From Dysidea avara (Eukaryota > Porifera > Demospongiae > Dictyoceratida > Dysideidae), in NCBI RefSeq assembly GCF_963678975.1, contig NC_089280.1, positions 20,637,863 to 20,701,862 on the forward strand: a stretch of DNA of 64,000 nucleotides, given 5' to 3'. A program made the translations under genes and the position numbers. How positions within the stretch are numbered: position 1 is the stretch's first letter; each line of letters starts with the position of its first letter. Under the pieces are notes generated by a model. That model was given only the letters and a program-made list of their open reading frames with translations. It did no database searches and was not told the origin of the DNA. Positions 44,801-56,800 of this stretch are shown here, piece after piece.

Positions 44801-47800
44801 ACTGTTGTGTATGACCCAAAAGTGGTCACAGCCTAGAGGGCTGTTGTGTATGACCCAAGAGTGGTCACAGTCTAGAGGACTGTTGTGTATGACCCAAGAG
44901 TGGTCACAGTCTAGAAGACAGTGGGGTATGACCCAACAGCTTGGACCATGGTGATGGGACTAGCTGGTGAGCCTAGTTTCTCTCTTACTGTATGGCTTGT
45001 CATTCTGTAGATATATATTCGCAAGGCGTGTGGGCAGCAGTGAAGGAGGTCGAAGACCCAGAGCTTCGGGAACTGGCGGACAAGCTCCCAAACACTATCC
45101 TGCATAGTAGAGCAAACTCCACAGTGAAGAAATACCTTGCAGCATACAAACGGTGGAAGAGCTGGGCTAAGAGGTATGGAATGCCAGCAATCCCTGCCAA
45201 AGAGCACCATGTTGGCCTCTACTTGCAACACCTTGCTGATACAGTTGGCTCAAAATCGGCAGTGGAGGAAGCATGCAATTCCCTGGCATGGGTACACTCT
45301 ACTGCAGGCTTAGTCTCTCCATCTGCCTCCCCCTTCGTTAAAGCTATCCTAGAGGGTCTTCAGAGATCTTTGGCTAAACCTGTTGTCAAGAAAGCTCCCA
45401 TGACGGTAGCTATGCTGCAGCGGATGGTGGAAGATGCAAAGATGAGTGGCACCCTAACTGATTTAAGACTTACCACTGCTTGCCTGTTATCTTTTGCAGG
45501 GTTTTTGAGGTTCAGCGAACTGGTGAATATTCGGCCCTGTGATATCTCTGTCTATGAAGAGTACATAGTGCTACATATTCCACATAGTAAGGGAGACCAG
45601 TTGAGAAAAGGAGAGGAAGTAGTGATTGCCAGATGTGGCTCAGCCACCTGTCCAGTCAGCAAGCTGGAAGAATACATAAGGAGAACACAGATCTCATGGA
45701 GGGATCAAAGGTTTTTGTTCCGCCCAATATGTAAGACCAAGCTGGGAGACAGGTTGCGTGAGTCGGGCAGCATAAGTTACACCTGCCTTCACAGGCTTTT
45801 TAAAAATAAGCTTAGAAATCTGGGCTATGATCCAAAAGATTTTGGGCTACACAGTATGAGAGTTGGTGGAGCTACCAAGGCGGCTAATGCTGGAGTCCCC
45901 GACAGGTTATTCAAGCGCCATGGTAGATGGAAATCAGAAAATGCGAAGGATGGATACATAGAGGATTCATTGGAGCACAGATTATCCGTAACCAAACAGC
46001 TTGGCTTATAATGTAAAGCTCAGTTTGTAGTACAGTCCTATCTTTGTCACCCTAGAGTTGGTTAACAGTTTGAAAAACAGTAGCCCACGTTTGGTGGCGC
46101 ACAACCCAGTGTTAGTGTGTTGTGGGTGGTAAGGGCAATAGTATGGTGAGGGAGGTGTATTTTCTGTCGGTTGAATGTAATGAATTAGACAGAAAATAAG
46201 CTCCCACATGAATACTATTGGTGGTCACGTGAGCCTCTCTCATGTGACGTAAAGGTTTATAAGGCTAAGTTAGGTGTGGTTATTCATTCTACGCCACGTG
46301 TTAAGGCTAGTGGGGTACACCCACCCACCCTCCCTAGTGTGATGGTGTTTAAAATGAAAAGATTTTTTATATATTTTCTTTGACTATCTTTAGATAGATT
46401 TGCTGATGATAATGGACAAGAGACATGCTGGAATTTTAAACTGATTTGTTGGTGCATACACATACATGAGAGTGGAGCAAATTTAGGGTTTTTCCTGGTA
46501 GGCAAAAAAAAAAAAAATGCCTGCCAGGTTTTTTCCTGAGGCTGTTTTGGGCTGGGCAGTCTCAAATTTATTATTTCTCTCTTATCATTAGTTGTTGCTA
46601 AGCCCCCACTCTCCAGTTGTACATGCATAGGTAGTTGTTGTATGCAGTTGTAAGTGTGCAGTTAACAGTTTGAAAAACAGTAGCCCACGTTTGGTGGCGC
46701 ACAACCCAGTGTTAGTGTGTTGTGGGTGGTAAGGGCAATAGTATGGTGAGGGAGGTGCATGTACTCTGCCTGTGGTGGTATACTGCACTTGGGTTTCTAT
46801 TGTGCAATCCAGACAATTAGGTACCCACAAACATTTTTATGTATACTCCCATGAAGCCCTATATGGATATTTCTGCATTACTCTGCATTCTAATGGCTTG
46901 TGAGAAAGCTGGTACAGCAAGGTTCCTTGGTTATCCTGTGACCCTTCTTTTTATTACAAAGGTACTCTATAACTGCTTCATTTATAAAGACTATATGATA
47001 AGCTTTCCAGAGACACAAACACTAAAATTGTATGTATTTGCATGGCTTCTTGTAGCATAGCACTTGTTACAGAGTGAACAATAAGCCACTGGCACTAAAG
47101 AGCCACATGGATAACGTAGAAAACCAATGCATAATCTGTTTATGTACAAACTATTGCTAGCTACTGTATAAATATCAGTAGCAATATCGGTCCTACTGCT
47201 GTTCTGTACCGATACCGATATTGGTAAAAATTACCATATCGGTGGCCGATATTTTAGCCAATCCGATTATCGGTACACCTCTACAGAGTTCTGTTCAAAT
47301 ATTCTGATAGAACATACATGTAATAGTTGTAACACGGGCATGAGGGCATACATATCAGGCAAAGCCTGAATGCCCTGTGTTACAGCTAATATGTAATACT
47401 TATCAGGCTGATAGCCTGTACAAGACAATCAATCACCCAAGCCAATACGAGTGCAACCACTGGATGTATTATATATGCATACCTAAAATTTTTGATTATG
47501 GGCCAGCAGCTAGTACATTCTGGTTATGTTCTAGTTATGTTCAGGTACGATGAACAGACATATCCTAGAGATATCATAGAGAGTTTCAGTTACGCGAGTT
47601 TAATGTTTTAATCAGTGCTTTGAATCATTTATAGAAAATTATGAAGCTCACTAACGGCCTAGATAGGTAAGCTTGCTTGTAGAGTGGTTACTCTGTGCAG
47701 AGTGGTAGCTTCATGATGGGGGCGTGTCCATATTCGAAAACGTGTGGAAACGATCTGTAAATAAGCTATAGCACTCGTACTCACCTTAACCCAACGTTTT

Positions 47801-50800
47801 TCAACTCTTAGGATGGCGAGGACAACAAAATGCTCTCTGCCTGAGTGGTTTTCATGGTGAAATCCAAGTCGTGCATCCTAATCACATGAGTATTAATTGA
47901 TTCCCACAATCAATTTCGGTCTCAACGTCTATATAATCACTGCCTAGTTGTAGCCCGGGTTACACATTTCGTATGTAGCCCAGCCAGGCACCTCCTTTGA
48001 TCTGAGGTGTGAAAGTGTTACATTTACTCTAATAAAACATACAGCTACACTTTAAATACTCAGTTATAGCATCAAACCTTCAACAGATGCATGAATAAGC
48101 AAAAGCAAAAAAATATGTGTCACTGAGGCATATACTGTATCTAGTTGACTGACACTGGGATTAATGGCTAATACAAACTCCCAGACCTTCATTTGACTGT
48201 GTACTACACCATCATTCTTTCACTATATATAACACTACCAGTGAATCGTATGTGTACACTTTCCTACAGGTTGTTAGTTGGTGTGAGGTCTAGTTTTGTA
48301 TACAACTATTGTGAGGATGATGGTAGTGTGACTCCAAATAGTACACTACAAGTGACTCACTTGACACCGGTTAGTGTGTGATACAAGCACAGACACCTGG
48401 ACACATGCACACATGCACACATGCCATAATATGTGTGTGCTGTAATAGAACAGGTCATTGTTATGGCTGTATTGATATTGTTAGGGTGCCCTGCGACAGT
48501 TATTGTTGAGATTTTGTGAAGCTGCAACCATTTTGTGTCATCTGAGAGAATTTGTTGATGAAGTGTTAATGTCAAGTAGAGGTGAAGGTGGCTGTTATGT
48601 CACTTGTCAAACATACCAAGCTTTTGCTGGGTGTTTACATGACTACCTGAAGGTGTGTATATGTTATAGTGTGTAAGGCGTCACACATATGTACAGTATG
48701 TGTAGCTCTTGTTTGTTAATTCAATCACAAAAAAGCCAAGCTGTGAAAAAAAAGAATACAGATTTCTAGATTGAATTTATTGCCTAGAAATTTTATTGCC
48801 TAGAAATTACATTATTATCACTTCAGCCATTTACAGGTGGGTCCCAAGGGGTACTATAAACACGACCACATTATAGTGACTGTTCTATTAGAGCAGGTAC
48901 CTATGTATTGGCTGTTTTAGATTGGATATAATTTATTCTTATACTTGTACACACAAGCCCCAAAGCAGGACATAGGCCAGCTTTGGAGCTTGCTTTTCAC
49001 TTGTTATATTTTCTTTTTACAGGTGTGTGACAGAATATGTTACATGATAGTATATACCATGTTTACTTGGTTAAATGCCGCAGCATTTATTGCTGTAGTG
49101 CAAAAATTGATACGGAAACTTGACCACCACTCAGTGCTTGAAAATGATGTTTATGCCCTTATTTTCAAATCAATTGTAGCACTACTTAAGTGCAGCTACT
49201 ATCGAAGGTGTGGTGTTTAACCAAGGAAATACAGTATGTGCCTTCAAAGCTACATATCTGCATGCTTACCTTATCCATTTGTTTGCCCCATTTTTCCACT
49301 GCCACATGGATATTGATTCATGGGCATGGCCTAAAACGCATCAAATCCTATGGACAAGGGAGCATGTAACTCTGTAAACAGCGAAATTCAAACATGGCTG
49401 CCATGTGCTATAAAAGTAATTTATAAAATTCCTTATTCATGCTCAAATACATCACGTTACCAGCATCACTGAAATGAAGCTATTGAAATGAGGTCGAATG
49501 GCACGATGGAAGAATAGTAGTACGGGAATAACAGGGTAGCCTTTCTGTATTCACAAGCAATTTATAATTACTTGACTCTACCACTGCAAAGTCATCCTTC
49601 GACTTGACGGCCGCCTGTCGAGGCCTGCTTGGCTGCCTTCACAGAATACGATGAAGTGGCTGCATAAACCTGTTGCATGTAAAGATGATTCACCAATGAT
49701 ATACATAGTAACACTGGATGCCATGTTTGAATTTTCCTGTAGTTTATTTATTTATTACTGTGAAGGACTCAACAACACACAGATGGAAAAAAGGGGAGGT
49801 AATCAAAGCGACATTAAATAATTTAATAATACGTCTTTGAAACAGTTTATACACTGTAGATGGCTGATCGACAATATCTTCTGGTCAATTGTAATAGTGG
49901 ATGGCAAAAGGAGAATAAGTAAGAGTTAATTCTGCTTTGTGGGATTCTGAAACATTGGTAGTGTACGGAGTTACACGCTCTTTTGTCCACAGGATTCGAT
50001 GCACTCCTGGTGCTGCATCAATGGCTTCTTTGCACACTGAGTGGAAATCATTGTAATTTCAGAAGTAACTGAATTGATTGCAGAGGCTGTTTTGTTCAGC
50101 CATGAAATTATTTTTCCATGGTGTGGTATACATGGGTTCACCAATCATAAATTGTTACAAAAAATCAACAAGGAAAAATTAAATTTGAGTAGAGATCGTA
50201 GGAGTAGTAGTTATGAAAGAATGGAGGTCACTTACATTGTACCCGAAGCTATACTATTGACACATTATTTCCTGCTCATGTAGTACAGCCATGACTTAAG
50301 TAGTATATTAAATGTCAGGTACAGATATAGGCAACCTCCCTTTTTTCATAACTTTTATATTTCTATGATCCTTACTCACATTTTAAGATCCCTAACTTTT
50401 GTTCTTCTTAACACTTGCTGCATCTACTACAACTGTGGAATGATGTTAGGGAATTTTCCCACCATTCCTGAATGATTCACAGGATCTATCTCAACCCATT
50501 ATAAAGACTGTTATGACTAACTGTACAATAAACTAGTGCTCTAATGTAAAACATTTATATTCGTGTGCAATGTCTGCAAACAATGAATAGTTAGTAAAGT
50601 CATTGAATAATGCATTCACAAGGACGTATTTCTATTAAGCAAAAGTAGTGATTTGCAGAGTTGAGTGTTAGTCTTGGTGTTTGGTGGTTTGGATGGAGGC
50701 GTGAACACGATTTATTCCACCATGGACCAAAACGAGAATCCATCACTGCGCTCATCATTGTTGTTTTCATATGTGGGAAAACATTTTCAATTGATTGGGT

Positions 50801-53800
50801 TGGTCATGAAAGGGTCAGTAGGAGTAATACTGGTAAATCCTCCAATAGTCAGAGGATTTTCTTGTCTAGCACTTCCTACACTGAAAGTGTTGTAGTGGAA
50901 ATGGGACCAGGTGTGGTTGTCAAATTGAAAGTCAATCCTTAACTCCCAATTGCCAGTCTGTGTAAAGCAATATAGTGCTTTTAGTCCATACCACAGTTTG
51001 TCACCATCAAGGTCTCCAAATCCTTCTTCATATTCTTCCCATGTCTTGTTGAAGGTGTTCACTCCATCTTTAATGTTCCTTTGTATAACAATCCATCCCC
51101 ATCACTGGTGTCCATGTCACAGTAGACATCAGCAGTAGTAAAGCGACCTCCACACTTACACTTCATCTGGTAGACAGCAGAAGGAGCTTTGCTAAGTGGA
51201 AAGTTGGTCAGATCACAACAGCTTTTGATGGTTATCTTGTCTGGACTGCACTTGGTCTTTAACTGGTTACACTGCCGGAGAAGGTAATCACATTGTTGAT
51301 CAGCATTCGTAGCCAGTAGAGAACTGACTAGTATGAGCAGTATGACTAGTTGACTCTTCATATCTACTATACAGTGGAACCTCTCTATTCTGGACAATTT
51401 GGGACCAAACATATTTGTCCTTATTATAGAGGTTTCCTTAATTCAGAGGATTTCTTATTATAGAGGTTTCCTTAATTCAGAGGATTTCTTTTTTTTGGTA
51501 TTATACATCATTGTAGTACTTCTTAAAGCATACACAATAGTTCAGTATAACAATTATTTTGTTCACACACTATACAGACAGTTATCCATTGCAGATAAGA
51601 GTGTTACATAGAAGTGATATCACACACCAGTGAGAGAAGTTAACCAATACATAAGCATGTGGAATAGCTAGCTAATATAGTCTCACAAAGAGTCATTCAC
51701 TGTTGAAAAGCATACACACTAGTTCAATATAGTCACACACTAGAAAAGTCATCCAATGTGGATTGCTTTGTGCTTTGTAGTACAGAACAGTGGAGACGTA
51801 CAACTTCATTACTGAGCTTAGATGTTTCTATAGCCATGTCTGGATGACCTTTTCTCTCCAAGAAGAAAGTAACATCTTCTAATGCTTGAACTGCTTATAT
51901 TTCGTTTTACAGCATTACAAATAAAGAACAGTATGGGAAGCAATCCACTCGCTACGAAAATTACGGGAGCCTGTATTCCGCGGAATAAGGAATAGCAGAA
52001 TTACGGAATAAGCGAAAATCACATTCTAAATATTTTGTTATTGTTATAGCCTCTATAAAATTTTAATATACATTCCTCACCTCGTAGAGAACACAATCAC
52101 GATGGTACCAATCCTCGGGGCGATCTTTAAATAGGATATGTACAAAGATATTCACTCTAGAGCAATCTAACTAAGCTAAACTACTGTTAAATACACTTCA
52201 CTACTTAATCGCTAGAAAACTAGAAGTTCTTTGTGCCATACTTGCTCATACCAGCTGTCACATACGAGCAGCTAGCTAACTGGCTAAAGAGTTTAGGACA
52301 AAACAATCCACCCCCTAGGTAGCTACCCTGCATGCATGGAATAATCTGACCTTTCTCAGTTATAACTCTGTTACCATTTCCTAAAGTGTTTCAAATAAAT
52401 TCGGAGAATAATACTGCGTTCAGCTCCCAACATCAGAGCTCCAACCTCAGCTCAAACACTTCGTATATAACTCTAATAAATTTGGGCGGTTACTCGTGTG
52501 TGACAGCTGGTATGAGTAAGTATATCACAAAGAACTTCTAGTTTTCTAGCGATTATGTAGTGAAGTGTAGTTAGATTGTTATATCTTTGTACATATCCTT
52601 TTTAAAGATCGCCCCGAGAATCGGTGCCATCGTGATTGTGTTCTCTACGAGGTGAGGAATGTATATTAAAACGTTATAGAGGCTATAAACAATAATAAAA
52701 TATTTAGAATGTGATTTTCGCTTATTCCGTAATTCTGCTATTCTGCTATTCCGTATTCCGCGGAATACAGGCTCCCGAAAATTACAGATGATTCTTGTTG
52801 TAACAACCAGCTTGCACTGAAGCCAATGCATGTTGCCACAAATCAACACCTTCGAGGAAGTGGAGAAAGAAATACATGTAGGACACAAAGGAGGACAAAG
52901 GCAAGTCCATGATGTATGCACTGTACAGTAGTTGCTGCAGTTGGTGAAAAGGCACGTCTTGAGCTGAAGTGATGTCAAATACTGAAGAAATCAAGCCAGT
53001 TAGTAGAAATTTCAGTTAAATAGAAAATTATTTTGTTGGAAAGGTTTGCATGGGGTCGCTCTGAAGGAATTTTGGGCTTGGTTATGCTTGCCATTACACT
53101 TCATTTTCAGCTATGTTCAGCTCATTACACAGCATTACAGTTGAAGGACACTACAAGAAGGACCTCTACAATCAATCCAGTCACAATGGAAAACTTGGAT
53201 GATTCCCATTACAAACGTAGGGAAGCCATCACACAGTGCTACAGCAATCAACACCTTGTGCTGTCAACAAAGATAAACACAAAGGAGGATCACAGGTAAG
53301 TCCATGAAGCATGCATTGTACATACTGTGGTGTGCCAAAGGGCAACTGTCGAGTTAAAGCAATGTCAAACAGTGAAAAATCAAGCCTGTAGCCTTAGCCA
53401 TTATTAATTAAGTTATGTTTGTCTGAAGGCATAAGTCAGGCAGGCAGGCAAGCAGTCACTGGAAAATTCCACTGATACAAAAATTGTAGCAGCCTATTGG
53501 AAGCGTTGTACTGAACTAACCAATGCTCCCAAGATGCCATGAAGGTATGTGTTGTGAGGCTGATTTTAGGGTGAAATTTTTGGCCAGAAAGCCCAAACCT
53601 TCATGATCCCTGATATACAGTACTATCATATGTATGATTATGTTTGTGAGTGTCTTTATGTGATTTTATGTATTGTACGTTATACATGCACTTAACTACA
53701 CAATATCTTTCAGGAGTTTCACAGTACTCTCTTAGGAATAGAGAAGAACCTTGTCAGCAACAGTAAGTTAATAGTAGTAATTTACACTTTTCAAATAGTT

Positions 53801-56800
53801 GTGTTATGTTATGACTAATTCTTGTTTTCATCAGATGAGTTTGTTTCACTCTCTCAACTGGAGTACAAACTACATGCAAAAATTATAGAACAACGTGTCC
53901 TCTACCATGTACACACTAAAGGGATCCTGACTAAATGTGATGATCCTGCCCAGGTAATAGATCTATCATCATGAGAGTTGAGCACTTTTATAAGAAGAGC
54001 ACCTCTTCTTGTGATTCCATAATCTGTGGTACTTATTATAAGCATTAAAATTTAACTACTTTTTTTGGTTTTCCTTGTGAATGTTGTTAATTAACTACAC
54101 ACTATAGTGATAGTTTATACTCTGAAGTGATTCCATGGTAGCTGGAATAAGGAAGTTATTCTATTACATTCACTTTCATTGTTGTAGTGTGTGTGTCACT
54201 TGTTGGACGCAATTTGGCGGGAACTACTTTATTATGATTGTGCTGGTCACCAATCAGCAGTACATGAAGTATGACCAGTAAAACTGGTGTGTGTTTTGTT
54301 GTTATCAAAGTTTGAAACACAGGTTCTACTGGTATTGTGGCTAAAGACAGTTCGTCCTTATCTTGAGATCTTGGGCAACTGGATTACTAGTGGGATCCTG
54401 TATGACTATCACGATGAGATCTGTATTAAAATGTTAGTAAAGCTGTACACTAATGACTTCATATTTAATAACTGAGGGAATTTTAAAAGTTTAATAGTAT
54501 TTACAGAGGACCCTCAGTTATCTGAGCTCCTGGGAACAACCTGGTGTTCAGATAGCCAGAGAATTTCTATCTCTGAAGTTGTGTGCAAACTCACCTTAAA
54601 CGATGTACTGTGCTGCCTCAAATTAAGGCTTGCCCTGTAGAAATAAATGCCTTGTGGTATAGAGAATTACAACAGAAATTGTTGGGTTTGAATAAACACA
54701 AGGTTTCAAATGATGCCTGGTGATCATAATTTTAAAACATTCTATACAGTACCATAAACAACAAGGTAAGCAATGAAACGAAATGTAAGGGTTGTCGCCA
54801 GCTGGGGAAGAACTGGCTCAACACTAAGCAACCCTTGCTTAGTTGTTGAGAACATGTTTTCACTCTGCTATTGACTTAGTATGGGAATAACATTTAAAGT
54901 CAATACAGCTATAAAACATAAGAACACAGTCACAAGCCACACTTTCTAAATGTTCCGCAATTTTTTTTCAGTCACGTGCGAGGTCACAGGTCCCTTCTGG
55001 CATCTCATGATTCTACAACTTCCTTCTCCCAGAGAAGCTGACCCATCAGGGAAGTTGTGCTACAGACAGAAGTGTTTGAGTTTCCTGATTACTCTAGTAC
55101 GAGTACACTCACATTAGTTACTCTGCTGAATGTTGTTTCATTGCTGACTAGTACTTGTCAGCAATGACTCAGCTTCCCTTGGCCAAACCAGGGCTTGACT
55201 AAATCCAGACTTGTACCTTGCAACGTGACAGACGTTGTAAAGAGACACAAACTACCTCAGCATCGGGATTGTTATTTGGCTGGATTCTAGCACTAGTTGA
55301 TATCACTCCATGTACTCAAACAAAAAGTCTTGTCCAATTTAAACTTGGGTCTACTTTAGCATCACTAAATCACCAGCTCTTATCTTTGATTCCTTGGCGC
55401 TTCTCTGTCATATTGGTTTTTCTGACGGTGTTGTGATTTCCTAATTTTCTGTTTAGCCAATTTCCCGTTTCTCTTCAATTCACTAAACGGTTCTCTTCCA
55501 TATTCTGACTCCAATGTCAAAGACTCTTCAATCTAGGACTTTAAAAGTCTAATACAGATAGTATCCTTAGATCTCTGCCATATAACAAAAAGAATGGCGG
55601 CTTCCCACTCGAAGCATGTGATGTAGTTCGGTAAGCCATCTCAAGTATTTAATTCTCTAATTCAGTTGGAGCATATTTCATCTCAGCATTGTTTGTCGGC
55701 CTACTATCATATACCACTGGATATTTTACATTATCTGGCCCCTCTTGCTCTAGAACTGTTCCAAATCCCTTCCCATTGGCACCTGTCCACAGGAATAACT
55801 CTTTCTCCATATTAGGTGGATGTAAAAGTGAAGCCGTAACAAAAAGATGTTTGATCTTTTCTAAGGCTTCATCACACTCAGAACTCTACACAAACCCTTT
55901 CTTCTCTTTCTGAGTCAAAGCTGTCAATGGTCTACACCATGTTGTGGACATGCCTCCTATAAAAATTAACTAGGCCCAAGAAATTCCATACCTCCTTGAC
56001 CAACTGAGGTTTGGGAAACTGTTTGACAGCAGCAATCTTAGACTCATTTTGGCTTGACTTCATCAGTGGTCAATGTGTGGCCCAAGTACTCTACTTGGCT
56101 TGTAGCAAACTTACACTTCCCAATTTAAGACGTAATTCTGCACCCTCTGGCCTGTCTAAAACTTGTTCCACATGAATCAGATGTTCCTCCATGCTACAAG
56201 AAGCAATTAAAATATCCAAACATGTAAGCCCACCTTAAGCTTGGTCCTGGGACATTAACCGTTGAAAGGTTACTGGGGTGTTCGTCAACCTGAATGGCAT
56301 TCATCTGTACTGATAAAGCCCCAGTAAATGCTGTCTTAGGTTTTGAGTCCTCGGACATTTTAACCTGATGATATCCTCTCATCAAGTCAAGACAGGTAAA
56401 CCATTTAGGCTGTGTTTGTCCTACTATATCAACAAGTTCATCAATCCAAGGCATTGGAAATCAATCAGGGATAGTGTCCTTATTTACATTGTGATAACCC
56501 ACATACACCTGAAGTCTTCCTTCCTTCTTCCTCACTAGGACTAATAGCGAGGCATAAGGTCTATTACTTGGGCTCTATACATCAACTTCTGCATTTCTGA
56601 TCCTAACTCTTGCTGCAAAACATATGGCAACCTGCTTGGTACAGCCTTAACTGGTGCAGAATCTATGCTGTGTGTGAGTTTCCCCAAGCTCATACTTTGT
56701 GAGAGCAAACACTTTATGTTGGGCTAGCAGCAATTCCTCCAAGTACTGCCTTTCTTGAGGGGTCAAGTGGTCTCCAAATACGTACCAATTGCTTTTGGAG

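Larger units (their letters stand above)
41202..46757 (+). mobile_element. Ngaro/PAT-like tyrosine-recombinase retrotransposon with split direct repeats
   Basis: The layout is A1 (41202-41365), coding region, B1 (46061-46157), A2 (46155-46318), spacer, B2 (46661-46757). A1 and A2 are 164 bp each and differ at only a few positions. B1 and B2 are 97 bp and nearly identical. A1-ORFs-B1-A2-B2 is the split-direct-repeat arrangement of PAT/Ngaro elements in the DIRS order, which integrate with a tyrosine recombinase instead of a DDE integrase. Coding parts in order are Gag-like with a zinc knuckle, reverse transcriptase, RNase H, a 13-residue repeat frame, and tyrosine recombinase. There is no methyltransferase frame as in DIRS1. 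Near-identical repeats imply a recent insertion, yet the RT-RNase H joint is broken. It lies in sense orientation in TUBGCP5 intron 9. Confidence 0.92.
41064..47283. mobile_element. hAT-type MITE split by a retrotransposon
   Basis: TAGAGGTGTACC (41064) and GGTACACCTCTA (ending 47283) are perfect 12-bp inverted ends flanked by identical CAGAGTTC (41056-41063 and 47284-47291). Sub-terminal CCGATATTGG-type repeats occur at both ends. Between about 41202 and 46757 it contains a complete split-direct-repeat retroelement, so the hAT element inserted first and was invaded later. Confidence 0.9.

Noticed and set aside
44420..44940. CRISPR array
   Set aside because: The 39-bp units are contiguous with no spacers, in an animal genome, inside a retroelement.
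55218..55436. 72-residue plus-strand frame
   Set aside because: It lies antisense to the integrase-tail part of the Ty3/gypsy relic.
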